Origin: Myxococcaceae bacterium JPH2
GTDB taxonomy: Bacteria; Myxococcota; Myxococcia; Myxococcales; Myxococcaceae
Direction: 5' to 3'
DNA: 64,000 nucleotides
NCBI GenBank assembly: GCA_016458225.1
Contig: JAEMGR010000015.1
Location: 1-64,000, forward strand
Made by a program: the position numbers and the translations under genes. The notes below the pieces were generated by a model. The model was not told where the DNA came from and ran no database searches. It saw only the letters and a program-made list of their open reading frames with translations. Of this stretch, positions 33,652 through 43,037 are shown one piece after another. Position 1 is the stretch's first letter. Each line of letters begins with the position of its first letter.

Positions 33652-36185
33652 AGGCCCTGCTGCGGCGCGCGAGCCTGCGCCACCTGGCCAAGCATCCGTG
33701 GCTCACGGCGCTGTCGCTCTTGGGCATCGCGCTGGGCGTGGCCGTGGTGGTGTCCATCGACCTGGCGAGCGGCAGCGCGCTGAGCGCCTTCGAGCGCTCG
33801 ACGGACCTGGTGGCGGGGCGAGCCACGCACCAGCTCGTGGGAGGCACGTCCGGGCTCCCCGAGAGCGTGTACACCGCGCTGCGCCTGCGCGCGGATGCGC
33901 CACTCGCCGCGCCCGTCGTCGAGGGCACCGTGCAGGCGGACCTGGGTGACCGCCGCGCGCTCACCGTGTTGGGCGTGGACCCTTTCGCGGAGGCTCCCTT
34001 CCGAGACTTCGCCAGCGGCGGCGCGGTGGGCAACGTGACCGCGCTCCTGACCCGACCCGGCGCGGTGCTGCTGGGCGAGCGCGCCGCGCGGGCGCTCGGC
34101 CTGAGCGCGGGCGACACGCTGCCGGTGACGGTGGCGGGCACGCGCCGAGACCTGCACGTGGTGGCGCTGCTGACGCCGCGAGACGAGCGCGCGGCGCGGG
34201 CGCTGGAGTCGCTCGTGCTGATGGATGTGTCCTCCGCGCAGGAGCTGCTCGGTCAGGTGGGCCGGCTGACGCGCATCGACCTGCGGCTGACGGACGGCGA
34301 GGCCGAGGCCCAGCGCCTGACGGCCACGCTGCCTCCAGGCGTGGAGCTGACACGGCCCTCGGCGCGCGCGGGCACGGTGGAGCAGATGACACGCGCGTTC
34401 CGCACCAACCTCACCGCGCTGTCCCTGCTGGCGCTCGTGGTGGGGATGTTCCTCATCTACAACACGATGACGTTCTCGGTGGTGCAGCGGCGCGGACAGC
34501 TCGGACGGCTGCGCGCCATGGGCCTCACGCGCGGCGAGCTGTTCGCGATGGTGCTGGGTGAGGCCTCCGTGCTCGCGCTGGTGGGCACCACGGCCGGCAT
34601 GTTGATGGGCGTGCTGATGGCGCGAGGGCTGCTGGGGCTCGTCACGCAGACCATCAACGACCTGTACTTCGTGGTCGACGCGCGTCGGCTGGCGCTCACG
34701 CCCTTCACGCTGGGGAAGGGGCTGGCCTTGGGCCTGGGCGCCACCCTGGCGGCGGCGCTGGTGCCCGCGTGGGAAGCGGCGCGCTCGACGCCCGTGACGA
34801 CGATGCGGCGCTCCACGTTGGAGGACACCTCACGCCGACGCGCGCCGGGGCTCGCGCTGCTGGGGCTGGGCGTGCTGGCCGTGGGCGTGGGGCTGCTCGC
34901 GTGGCCCACGCAGGCGCTGACTCCGGCCTATGCCGGCCTGTTCGCGGTGTTGCTCGGCGCGTCGTTGGAAGTGCCCTGGGTGACGGAGAAGCTGACAGCG
35001 GGCGCGGCGCGGCCGCTCGGGGCCCTCTTCGGTCCGCTGGGGCGCATGGCGGCGCGCGGGGTGACGGCGAGCCTGTCGCGCACCGCGGTGGCGCTCGCGG
35101 CGCTGATGGTGGCGGTGGCCACCACGGTGGGCGTGGGCCTGATGGTGTCCAGCTTCCGAGGCACGGTGGAGTCGTGGCTGGAGGCCTCGCTGCAAGCCGA
35201 TGTGTTCATCTCGCCGCCGTCACTGGTCGCCCGACGCGGGGACGCCACGCTGTTGCCTGGATTGGCCGAGCAGGTGCGCGCGACGCCCGGCGTCGAGACG
35301 AGCAGCAGCATCCGCGTGACGCAGGTGCGCGCCCAAGGCGTGCCCACGGACCTGATGGCCATCGACTTCGCCAAGGGGCATCGGCCCTATCGCCTCAAGG
35401 AAGGAGACGCGGAGCGGGTGTGGCGCGAGCTGGATGCATCTCCCGACGCCCTGCTCGTCTCCGAGCCCTTCGGCTTCCACCGCGACGTGCACCTGGGTGA
35501 CACGGTGACGTTGGCCACGGACCGAGGGCCGCATGCCTTCCACGTGGTGGGGGTGTACTTCGACTATGGCTCGGACGTGGGGACGCTGCTGATGCCCCGC
35601 GCCACCTATACGCGGTGGTTCGATGACCGAGGCGTCAGCGGCGTCGCGCTCTACGCGCAGCCGGGCCAGGACGTGGACGCGCTGGTGTCACGCGTTCGCG
35701 AGCGCGCGGCGGGCACCCAGGCGCTCCAGGTGCGCGCCAATCGGGTGCTGCGGCAGACCTCCATGGAGGTGTTCGACCGGACCTTCACCATCACCCAGGT
35801 GCTGCGGCTGCTCGCCATCGCCGTCGCCTTCGTCGGCGTGCTGAGCGCGCTCATGGCGCTGCAACTGGAGCGCGCGCGCGAGTACGCGGTGCTGCGCGCC
35901 ATGGGGCTCACGCCTGGGCAGCTCTGGGGCATGGTGTCGTTGCAAACGGGGCTGATGGGCTTGTTGGCGGGACTGTTCTCCGTGCCGCTGGGAGGCGCGC
36001 TGGCGTACGTGCTGGTGCACGTCATCAATCAGCGCTCCTTCGGGTGGACGCTGCGGCTCACGGTTTCTCCAGGTGTGCTGTGGCAAGCGGTGCTGCTCGC
36101 GCTGGTGGCGGCGGCGCTGGCGGGCCTGTACCCGGCCTGGAAGATGGCGCGGGCGCGACCCGCGCTGGCGCTGCGAGAGGAGTAA
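33648..36185 (+). CDS. ABC transporter permease, fused double FtsX type (AttFG-like)
   Basis: 845 residues. An N-terminal membrane segment (about 18-40), a periplasmic domain (about 45-255), three membrane segments of the FtsX core (about 260-385), a middle pair (about 400-430), a second N-terminal-like segment (about 485-505), a second periplasmic domain (about 510-710) and a final FtsX core (about 715-835). The double arrangement resembles AttF-AttG or LolC-LolE as one chain. Translation is coupled to the ATPase. Such type VII transporters do not move a substrate across the inner membrane by themselves but drive movements in the periplasm, for instance lipid or lipoprotein handling. Confidence 0.93.
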   Translation: MKALLRRASLRHLAKHPWLTALSLLGIALGVAVVVSIDLASGSALSAFERSTDLVAGRATHQLVGGTSGLPESVYTALRLRADAPLAAPVVEGTVQADLGDRRALTVLGVDPFAEAPFRDFASGGAVGNVTALLTRPGAVLLGERAARALGLSAGDTLPVTVAGTRRDLHVVALLTPRDERAARALESLVLMDVSSAQELLGQVGRLTRIDLRLTDGEAEAQRLTATLPPGVELTRPSARAGTVEQMTRAFRTNLTALSLLALVVGMFLIYNTMTFSVVQRRGQLGRLRAMGLTRGELFAMVLGEASVLALVGTTAGMLMGVLMARGLLGLVTQTINDLYFVVDARRLALTPFTLGKGLALGLGATLAAALVPAWEAARSTPVTTMRRSTLEDTSRRRAPGLALLGLGVLAVGVGLLAWPTQALTPAYAGLFAVLLGASLEVPWVTEKLTAGAARPLGALFGPLGRMAARGVTASLSRTAVALAALMVAVATTVGVGLMVSSFRGTVESWLEASLQADVFISPPSLVARRGDATLLPGLAEQVRATPGVETSSSIRVTQVRAQGVPTDLMAIDFAKGHRPYRLKEGDAERVWRELDASPDALLVSEPFGFHRDVHLGDTVTLATDRGPHAFHVVGVYFDYGSDVGTLLMPRATYTRWFDDRGVSGVALYAQPGQDVDALVSRVRERAAGTQALQVRANRVLRQTSMEVFDRTFTITQVLRLLAIAVAFVGVLSALMALQLERAREYAVLRAMGLTPGQLWGMVSLQTGLMGLLAGLFSVPLGGALAYVLVHVINQRSFGWTLRLTVSPGVLWQAVLLALVAAALAGLYPAWKMARARPALALREE

Positions 36186-36188
36186 CGG

Positions 36189-37388
36189 GTGAGCCAGGGA
36201 CGCGGACTCGTCATCGGGACGGCGGTGGTGCTGGCGGGGCTCGCGGTGGCGGTGGTCCTCGTCACGCGCGAGCCGGATGTCGCGGAGACAGCGCGCCCGC
36301 GCGCGCTCACCGTGGCGGGTGTCCTGGGTGGAACGGATGGGGGCGCGGACGACTTCGCGCGGGCGCTCGAACCCCGGCCCTTCCACTTTCCCGAGGACCA
36401 CGGTCCCCACCCCGAGTACCGCGCCGAGTGGTGGTACTGGACCGGAAATCTGGAGACCGCCGACGGGCGCGCGTTCGGCTATCAGTTCACCCTCTTCCGC
36501 AGCGCGCTCGCGGCCCAGGCCCCCGCACGAGACTCCGCCTGGGGCTCGCGGCAGGTGTTCATGGGGCACTTCACGCTGACGGACGTGAGCGCGGGCCGCT
36601 TCCACGCCGCCGAGCGTTTCAGCCGAGAGGCCGTGGGGCTGGCCGGCGCCACCGCGAGCCCGTTCCATGTCTGGCTTCAGGACTGGGAGGTCCGTGGCGC
36701 GAGCGACGCGGAGCCGTGGCCCATGCACCTGCGCGCCCAAGCGGACGGCGTGTCCCTGGCGCTGACCTTGGAGCCGGGCAAGGCCGCGGTGGCGCAAGGA
36801 GACCGGGGACTCAGCCAGAAGGGTCCCGAGAAAGGCAACGCCTCGTACTACTACTCGTTTCCGCGCATGCCCTCGCGGGGCACCGTGACGGTGGGGAGCG
36901 AGTCGTTCACCGTGACGGGCGACAGTTGGATGGATCGCGAGTGGAGCACCAGCGCGCTCGGTACCGGGCAGGTGGGCTGGGACTGGTTCTCGCTCCAGTT
37001 CTCCGACGGGAGCGAGCTGATGGAGTACCAGCTCCGGCGCGAGGACGGCACGGCGGATCCATTCAGCTCGGGCTTGTGGATACCGCCCACGGGCGAGCCG
37101 ATGCGGCTCACGCGCGAGGACGTGAAGCTCGACGTGCTGGACACGTGGCGCAGTCCACGCGGCGCCACGTATCCGTCGCGTTGGCGCGTGCAGGTGCCCA
37201 AGCTCCGCCTCGACATGACGGTGACGCCAAAGGTGGCCGACCAGGAGCTGGTGTTGAGCTTCCGCTACTGGGAGGGCGCCGTGTCGCTGGAGGGGACGCG
37301 CGAGGGCCAGCCCGTGAAGGGGCACGGCTACGTGGAACTCACCGGCTACGCGGACGCGCGCGTGCCTGGTGACACCGCGTCGCGATGA
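36189..37388 (+). CDS. AttH-like lipocalin/carotenoid-hydratase-like protein
   Basis: 399 residues from a GTG at 36189, 3 bp after the permease stop, with GAGGAG upstream. A membrane or uncleaved signal segment (about 8-26) is followed by the exported body. The sequence EYRAEWWYWTGNL is the family hallmark of AttH/CrtC-type lipocalin-like proteins (DUF2006), and later DREWSTSALGTGQVGWDWFSLQF is another typical stretch in two parts, with SWMDREWS at the centre. In the attEFGH set this partner is encoded with the transporter, and its hydrophobic barrel may carry a lipid or isoprenoid. Ligand unknown. Confidence 0.9.
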   Translation: MSQGRGLVIGTAVVLAGLAVAVVLVTREPDVAETARPRALTVAGVLGGTDGGADDFARALEPRPFHFPEDHGPHPEYRAEWWYWTGNLETADGRAFGYQFTLFRSALAAQAPARDSAWGSRQVFMGHFTLTDVSAGRFHAAERFSREAVGLAGATASPFHVWLQDWEVRGASDAEPWPMHLRAQADGVSLALTLEPGKAAVAQGDRGLSQKGPEKGNASYYYSFPRMPSRGTVTVGSESFTVTGDSWMDREWSTSALGTGQVGWDWFSLQFSDGSELMEYQLRREDGTADPFSSGLWIPPTGEPMRLTREDVKLDVLDTWRSPRGATYPSRWRVQVPKLRLDMTVTPKVADQELVLSFRYWEGAVSLEGTREGQPVKGHGYVELTGYADARVPGDTASR

Positions 37389-37409
37389 TCCACGGAGCGA
37401 GCCCCTGCC

Positions 37410-38180
37410 TCACGGCGAGGACTTCTCCAGCAGGAACGAGTCCTGCGCCTCCACGCCGGGGATGGCCACCTGCCGCGAGGCGCGCACGGCCTCCGGTCCA
37501 CGGGCATGCAGCGCTCGCAGCGCGGGCTCCACATCCGAGAGCGCCAGGGGCGCGCGGGAGAACAACGCCCAGATGCGCTCCGGCCCCTGGGCCGCGTCGA
37601 GCACGATGGCGCCGGGCAGCTCCACCGGATCCGCCATGTGGCCCCGATGGGGCAGCTCCGCGCTCAGCTCGCCCTGCGCGGGGTAGTAGACGCTCACCGC
37701 GCCCGCGCCATCCAGGGAGACGAGGAGCACGTAGGGCAACCCACCGGACGACACGAGGCTGAAGCGCAGCGCGTCTCCCGCGGACAGCCGCACCCCGTCC
37801 TTCACCGCGTCCACCTGCGCGCCCCGCTTCGCGTACACACGCAACACCGCGCCGCCCTTGATGCCATACGCATCCGAAGGCTCGCCCTCCAACGGGCCGC
37901 GGAACACGAGCGCGGCCACGGAGGCGACGGCGACAAGCGCCGCGGGCGCCAACAACCACCTCCAGCTCCGGACGACGCGCGCCTCTCCGCGCTCGCGCAC
38001 CGCCGGCAAGGTGCGACGCAGCACCTCCGTGTCGAAGCGCTGGTGCGCGGCCTGAAGCGAGGCGAGCGCGGCGGCGCACTCGGCACACGCGGCGAGGTGC
38101 GCCTCGGCGTGCGCGGCGAGCTCGGGCGTCAGCGCCCGCAAGACATGTGCATCCAGGTCGAGCTGCGACAGGTGGCTCAT
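37410..38180 (-). CDS. Zinc anti-sigma factor with DUF4384-like sensory domain
   Basis: 256 residues. ZAS motif HLAACAEC with His28, Cys32, Cys35. One membrane segment (about 73-95). The exported part (100-256) contains a strand-rich region with LSAGDALRFSLVSSGGLPYV and VYYPAQGEL that resembles the DUF4384 module found in other envelope sensors. It overlaps the sigma gene stop as ATGA, so the two are made together. It should hold the cognate ECF sigma at the membrane until an outside signal acts. Confidence 0.85.
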   Translation of the reverse strand: MSHLSQLDLDAHVLRALTPELAAHAEAHLAACAECAAALASLQAAHQRFDTEVLRRTLPAVRERGEARVVRSWRWLLAPAALVAVASVAALVFRGPLEGEPSDAYGIKGGAVLRVYAKRGAQVDAVKDGVRLSAGDALRFSLVSSGGLPYVLLVSLDGAGAVSVYYPAQGELSAELPHRGHMADPVELPGAIVLDAAQGPERIWALFSRAPLALSDVEPALRALHARGPEAVRASRQVAIPGVEAQDSFLLEKSSP

Positions 38181-38665
38181 GTGAGGTCCTTTCGCGAGAA
38201 GCGCTCGACGCGCTCGTGGAAGTCCGCCAACCGGTTGACCACGGTACGCCGCGAGACATCGAGCGTACGCGCCACCTCGCCCTGGTCGAGACCGTCCACG
38301 TAGTGAAGCCAGACAATGGCGCGCAGCTTCTCGGGCAGCCGCGCCATCAACCTCACCGCGAAGTCGCGCTCCAGCAGCGCGCGCTCCACGTTGATGCCGG
38401 TGGGCAGGTCGGGCAGCTCGGCGAGGGGCTCGGGGCGGAGCCGCGCGTCGCGGAGCTGGTTGAGACAGTAATGCGTGGCGACCCGGTAGATGTACCGCAG
38501 GCCGGTGCGCGTATCAGGCGCCTTCTCCAGCTGACGCAGCACGCGCATGAAGGTCTCCTGCGTGGCGTCCTCGGCCGCGGCGCCATCCCCCAGCACCCGT
38601 TGGCACCGGGCGTAGATGGACGGGCCGTAGAGGCGATAGAGCTGGGCGACTCGGTCTGCGGTCAT
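38177..38665 (-). CDS. ECF RNA polymerase sigma factor
   Basis: 162 residues. Region 2 (about 8-75) has GDGAAAEDATQETFMRVLRQL and a YIYRVATHYCLNQLRD stretch; region 4 (about 105-155) has LRAIVWLHYVDGLDQGEVAR and VSRRTVVNRLADFHERV. The ATG at 38665 starts the compact protein. The next gene, overlapping by 4 bp, is its membrane anti-sigma factor. Unlike the pair at 18.8-20.2 kb, this factor is short in the region between the two domains. Confidence 0.93.
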   Translation of the reverse strand: MTADRVAQLYRLYGPSIYARCQRVLGDGAAAEDATQETFMRVLRQLEKAPDTRTGLRYIYRVATHYCLNQLRDARLRPEPLAELPDLPTGINVERALLERDFAVRLMARLPEKLRAIVWLHYVDGLDQGEVARTLDVSRRTVVNRLADFHERVERFSRKDLT

Positions 38666-38827
38666 ACCCACGGGGGAGGAGAACGCCGGGCTCCCCAGCG
38701 GCACTGCCGCGAGGCGCTCCCGCCGCTCGAAAGAAGCGCGCGTGTTACTACGCGGCTTCGGACGCGGGCAACCGCGCGGAGGCCCTCCCGGTGCTACAAC
38801 CCGGCCCTCGGGGAGGACCACACCGCC

Positions 38828-39814
38828 ATGGACGTGCTCGTCACCGGGGCCACCGGCCTCATTGGAAACGCCATCGCCCACCGGCTCGCCGCGCGAGGAG
38901 ACCGGGTGCGCGCGCTCGTGAGGGACCCGGTGAAGGCCGCGCGGCTGCTGCCTGGCGACGTGGAGCTGGTGCGCGGTGACATCACCGAGCCCACCTCGCT
39001 GCCCTCGGCCCTGCGGGGCGTGGAGTGTGTCTTCCACGCGGCGGGCATGCCCGAGCAGTGGCTGCGCGACGAGCGCCTCTTCGACCAGGTCAACCGACAG
39101 GGCACGGTCCACGTGCTCCAAGCCGCGCTCGACGCTGGCGTGCGTCGCGTCGTCTACACGTCCACCATGGACGTGTTCGCCGCCCCGCGCGGTGGCGTCG
39201 TCGTGGAGACGAACCTCGACACCGCGCCCAAGCCCACCGCCTACGAGCGCTCCAAGCAGGCCGCGGAGCGCGAGGCCGAGGTGATTCGCCAGCGCGGACT
39301 CGACGTCGTCTACGTCAACCCGGCCGCGGTCTACGGCCCCAGCCCGGTCCACGTCGCCATCAACTCGCTGTTCCTCCAGGTCCTCAACCGACAGGCGCCG
39401 GTGCTGCCTCCGGGCGGCGTGTCCGTGGTCTACGTGGACGGCGTCACCGACGTGCACCTCGCCGCGGCGGAGCGGGGCGTGAACGGCGAGCGCTACCTCG
39501 TGGCCGACACGCACGTGAGCCCCGCGGCGTTCGCCGAGGCCATCCTCCAGGCCGCGGGCACCGGACGCCGTCCTCCGCCCACCGCGCCCGCGTTCCTCTT
39601 GCATGCGCTCGCGGGCATCTCGGCGCCGCTCGCGCGAGGCTTCGGCTTCACGCCGCTCATCGCGCCAGGACAGCTCTCGTTCCTGCTCTGGGATGCGCAC
39701 GTGGACGCCAGCAAGGCCCGCCGCGAGCTGGGCTTCCAGCCCACGTCGCTCACCGAAGGCGTGGCCCGCACCGTCGCCTTCCTGCGCCAGGAAGGGCTCG
39801 TGCCCGCGCGCTGA
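38828..39814 (+). CDS. NAD-dependent epimerase/dehydratase (extended SDR)
   Basis: 328 residues. GATGLIG at 7-13 binds NAD(P). The catalytic set is visible: a Thr/Ser in VVYTSTMD and Tyr139/Lys143 in AYERSK. The downstream NPAAVYGP is typical of extended SDRs of the HpnA or dihydroflavonol-4-reductase-like group. Cytoplasmic. Substrate unknown; sugar nucleotide, sterol or isoprenoid-derived alcohols are possible. It is divergent from the sigma gene by 162 bp and 53 bp upstream of glpK. Confidence 0.9.
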   Translation: MDVLVTGATGLIGNAIAHRLAARGDRVRALVRDPVKAARLLPGDVELVRGDITEPTSLPSALRGVECVFHAAGMPEQWLRDERLFDQVNRQGTVHVLQAALDAGVRRVVYTSTMDVFAAPRGGVVVETNLDTAPKPTAYERSKQAAEREAEVIRQRGLDVVYVNPAAVYGPSPVHVAINSLFLQVLNRQAPVLPPGGVSVVYVDGVTDVHLAAAERGVNGERYLVADTHVSPAAFAEAILQAAGTGRRPPPTAPAFLLHALAGISAPLARGFGFTPLIAPGQLSFLLWDAHVDASKARRELGFQPTSLTEGVARTVAFLRQEGLVPAR

Positions 39815-39867
39815 ACGTCCTCACACCGGGAGTCCCGCCCGGCGGTGGCTTGGAGTAGGTTCACCGC

Positions 39868-41355
39868 ATGGCGAAGGCAAAGCACCACGTCCTGGCCCTG
39901 GACCAGGGCACCACCGGAACGCATGTCTCCATCCTCGACAAGCAGTTGCGCGTCGTGGGTCGCTCATACAAGGAATTCACCCAGCACTTCCCCAAGCCCT
40001 CTTGGGTGGAGCACGACCTGGATGAAATCTGGGCGACGAGCGAGTGGTGCATCGCGAAGGCGCTGAAGGACGCGGGCCTGACGGGACGGGACATCGCCGC
40101 GGTGGGCATCACCAACCAGCGCGAGACGACGGGCCTGTGGATGCGCGACAGCGGCAAGCCCCTGGGCCGCGCCATCGTCTGGCAGGACCGCCGCACCGCC
40201 GACATCTGCCAGGCGCTCAAGGCCAAGGGCGTGGAGCCGCGCGTGCGCGAGGTGACGGGGCTGGTGCTGGACCCGTACTTCTCCGGAACGAAGCTCACGT
40301 GGATGTTCGAGCACATCAAGGGCGCGCGCGCCCGCGCCGAGAAGGGCGACGTGGCCTTCGGCACCATCGACACGTGGCTCGTCTACAAGCTCACCGGCGG
40401 CAAGGCCCACGTGACGGACGTGTCCAACGCCAGCCGCACGCTGTTGATGGACCTGCGCTCGCTCACCTGGGATGACGAACTGCGCTCGCTGCTCGGGGTG
40501 CCCGCCGCGTGCTTGCCGAGCATCCGCGCCTCGGCCGAGGTGTATGGCACCACGCGCGGCATGCGGAGCCTGCCGGACGGCGTGCCGGTGGCGGGCATGG
40601 CGGGCGACCAGCAGGCGGCCCTCTTCGGACAAGCCTGCTTCGAGCCCGGCGAGTCCAAGTGCACGTACGGCACCGGCGCCTTCCTGTTGATGAACACGGG
40701 CACGCAGCCGGTGCGCTCCACCGCGGGCCTCATCACCACCGTGGCGTGGAAGCTGGGCAACACCACGCACTACGCGCTGGAGGGCAGCTCGTTCATCGCG
40801 GGCGCCGCCGTGCAGTGGCTGCGCGATGGCCTGCGCGTCATCAAGAAGGCCCCGGACGTGGAGGCGCTCGCGGCCAGCGTGAAGGACACGGGGGACGTGG
40901 TGTTCGTCCCCGCGCTGGCGGGTCTGGGCGCGCCGCACTGGCGGCCCGAGGCGCGAGGGCTCTTCGCCGGCATCGACCGCTCCACCACGGTGGCGCATCT
41001 GGCGCGCGCGACGTTGGAAGGCGTGGCGCTCCAGATTCATGACCTGGCGGACGCCATGCGGCGCGACAGCGGCCGGGACATCCCCGTGCTGAAGGCGGAC
41101 GGCGGCGCGGCGGCCAACAACCTGCTCATGCAGTACCAGGCGGACGTGCTCGGCACGCCGGTGGTGCGCCCGCGCAACCTGGAGACCACGAGCCTGGGCG
41201 CGGCGTTCCTCGGCGGACTGGGCGCGGGGGTCTGGGACAGCCCGGACGCCATCCGCCGCGCGTGGAAGGCGGACAAGACCTTCAAGCCGAAGATGAAGGC
41301 CGCGCAGCGTGAGCAGCATCTGAGCAAGTGGCGCAAGGCGGTGGAGCGCGCATGA
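39868..41355 (+). CDS. glpK: Glycerol kinase
   Basis: 495 residues, the normal length. N-terminal phosphate-binding LALDQGTTGTHVS, substrate-binding region ITNQRETTGLW and VWQDRRT, the hinge motif KCTYGTGAFLLMNTG, and the C-terminal LKADGGAAANN identify the FGGY family member GlpK. It phosphorylates glycerol to glycerol 3-phosphate with ATP. No glpF or glpD is adjacent. Its stop overlaps the lipoprotein start as ATGA, so it heads a four-gene run. Confidence 0.95.
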   Translation: MAKAKHHVLALDQGTTGTHVSILDKQLRVVGRSYKEFTQHFPKPSWVEHDLDEIWATSEWCIAKALKDAGLTGRDIAAVGITNQRETTGLWMRDSGKPLGRAIVWQDRRTADICQALKAKGVEPRVREVTGLVLDPYFSGTKLTWMFEHIKGARARAEKGDVAFGTIDTWLVYKLTGGKAHVTDVSNASRTLLMDLRSLTWDDELRSLLGVPAACLPSIRASAEVYGTTRGMRSLPDGVPVAGMAGDQQAALFGQACFEPGESKCTYGTGAFLLMNTGTQPVRSTAGLITTVAWKLGNTTHYALEGSSFIAGAAVQWLRDGLRVIKKAPDVEALAASVKDTGDVVFVPALAGLGAPHWRPEARGLFAGIDRSTTVAHLARATLEGVALQIHDLADAMRRDSGRDIPVLKADGGAAANNLLMQYQADVLGTPVVRPRNLETTSLGAAFLGGLGAGVWDSPDAIRRAWKADKTFKPKMKAAQREQHLSKWRKAVERA

Positions 41356-42713
41356 AGCGCCTTGGCTGGGCGCGCCTCGCCGCGCTGACGCTGCTGGCCC
41401 TCTCCGCCTGCGAATGCAGCACGGGCCCCGACCCCTCCGACCCATGCTTCTTCGGGTTGCCCCCCGGCCCGCCGGCGCACTCGCCCCTGGTCCGCACGGG
41501 ACGCGAGACCACCTTCATCGTCCAGGCAACGCTCTCCGCCGACTGCGGGTCCGACCGAGCTCCGCAGTCCCCCGAGTCCGTGGAGATCCAGGTGTATGGG
41601 CCGGACAACCAACCCGTCCCCGCCACGGCCAAGCTGATCATCCCCAGCCCTGACGCGGAGGTCTCCTTCGTCCCGCCCAAGCCCGGGCACTACCACGTCA
41701 TCATCCGGTTCGCGCCCGTGGGCGGAGTGCTGCAACAAGACGTGCTCGCGATGGCGGATCGCTCACAGGTCAATCCCGTGGCGAGCCTCAGCGAGACGGA
41801 TGCGTGCAACACCGTCGCCCAAACCACCCAGGGCACCTGGCTCTGCGACGGGCTCGCGCTGCGGGGGACCCGCACGGATCAACGGCTGGGCAACGACCTG
41901 CGCGTGTCCGTCTCCGGTGACGTGGTCTGGACGGTGGATGACCGCCAGGTGAAGCGCTACGTGGACACGGGCACGGAGCTGAAGCTCACCGGCACGCTGG
42001 CCCTGATGCTGGGACCGGACACGATGCAGCTCGCGAGCGAGGACGAACTGCTGGTGCTCGTCTCCACCAACCTCTCCCGCATCACCTTCACGGAGTCGCA
42101 GGGCCTGGTGCAGACCTCCACCACGCGCTGGCAGGACCCCATCGAGACCCCTCCCCCGGGGGCCCCAGCCGGAGTGCTCCTGCTGCGCGCAGGCCACGAC
42201 CAGCTCCTCGCATTGGGCCCGTCGCGGAATCCGAACCAGGGCACGCAGACCGTGCTCGCGTGTGAGTTCCAGCGGAGCACCGGGGACAACTGGTCCCGCT
42301 CGGTGCGTCCATGCCAGAGCTTCGGCGGGATGGTGGTGGGCTTCGAGGAGGGCGCGGTGTGGCTGCGCGATGCGGTGCCGGACTCGTCCGGCTCGGCCTT
42401 CCCCCTGCGCCGGTTGGAGGCTCGCGCGGGGCAGCTCGTAGAGGTGGCCTCCATCGCATTGCCCTTCGCGCTCTCGTTAGACCCGGCCCTCATGAAGAAC
42501 GGGCCCGTCTCGCCCATCATCGACGACACGTCGTCTTCCAGGCCCACGCAGACGGCGGTGGTCCGTTGGGATGCAACGCGCACGGAACTTTCGCTGGAGG
42601 CACTCCCCGACCTGCGCACGGAGTCCGTGCACGCCAATGCGCGCTGGGTGTGGGGCCTCGACACGCTCGGCAGACGCGATACGTGGGTGTACTCGCGGGA
42701 CACGCTCCCCTAA
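41352..42713 (+). CDS. Lipoprotein of unknown function
   Basis: 453 residues. The signal peptide ends in the lipobox LSAC with Cys20 as the lipidated residue; Glu21 follows. The mature protein begins with a disulphide-rich segment, then an Ig-like module (about 45-125, ESVEIQVYGPDNQPV) and a large part (about 140-450) with propeller-like beta repeats such as DVVWTVDDRQVKRYVD and LLLRAGHDQLLALG. It is probably bound to the outer membrane. Coupled to glpK by a 4-bp overlap, an unusual neighbour. Confidence 0.85.
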   Translation: MKRLGWARLAALTLLALSACECSTGPDPSDPCFFGLPPGPPAHSPLVRTGRETTFIVQATLSADCGSDRAPQSPESVEIQVYGPDNQPVPATAKLIIPSPDAEVSFVPPKPGHYHVIIRFAPVGGVLQQDVLAMADRSQVNPVASLSETDACNTVAQTTQGTWLCDGLALRGTRTDQRLGNDLRVSVSGDVVWTVDDRQVKRYVDTGTELKLTGTLALMLGPDTMQLASEDELLVLVSTNLSRITFTESQGLVQTSTTRWQDPIETPPPGAPAGVLLLRAGHDQLLALGPSRNPNQGTQTVLACEFQRSTGDNWSRSVRPCQSFGGMVVGFEEGAVWLRDAVPDSSGSAFPLRRLEARAGQLVEVASIALPFALSLDPALMKNGPVSPIIDDTSSSRPTQTAVVRWDATRTELSLEALPDLRTESVHANARWVWGLDTLGRRDTWVYSRDTLP

Positions 42714-42722
42714 AAAGCGCCC

Positions 42723-43037
42723 ATGGCCACCGACGACCTCTCGTTGATTGCTCCCGCCGCGCTGGCGTCCTTCCTCGCGCGGCATCCGGACTGGAAGCAC
42801 GAGGGCGGGATGATCCGGCGCACCTACGAGGCGCCTGACTTCCTCGCCGGCATCGCCTTCGTGGAGCGCGTCGCGCACGCGGCCGAGTCCGCGAACCACC
42901 ACCCGGACATCGACATCCGGTGGCGCAAGGTGACGCTGGCGCTCGTCACGCATGATGCTGGAGGACTCACGCACCGCGATACGGACCTCGCCGCCGAGGC
43001 GGACCGCCTCTTCGCGGAGGTGGTGCGCTCGAAGTGA
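42723..43037 (+). CDS. phhB: Pterin-4a-carbinolamine dehydratase
   Basis: 104 residues, the usual length. NHHPDIDIRWRKV with the conserved His pair, and THDAGGLTHRD, identify the PCD/DCoH family. It dehydrates 4a-hydroxytetrahydropterin to quinonoid dihydropterin, recycling the cofactor of aromatic amino-acid hydroxylases. No hydroxylase gene is visible in the window. It follows the lipoprotein gene by 9 bp, and its stop overlaps the next start as GTGA. Confidence 0.92.
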   Translation: MATDDLSLIAPAALASFLARHPDWKHEGGMIRRTYEAPDFLAGIAFVERVAHAAESANHHPDIDIRWRKVTLALVTHDAGGLTHRDTDLAAEADRLFAEVVRSK

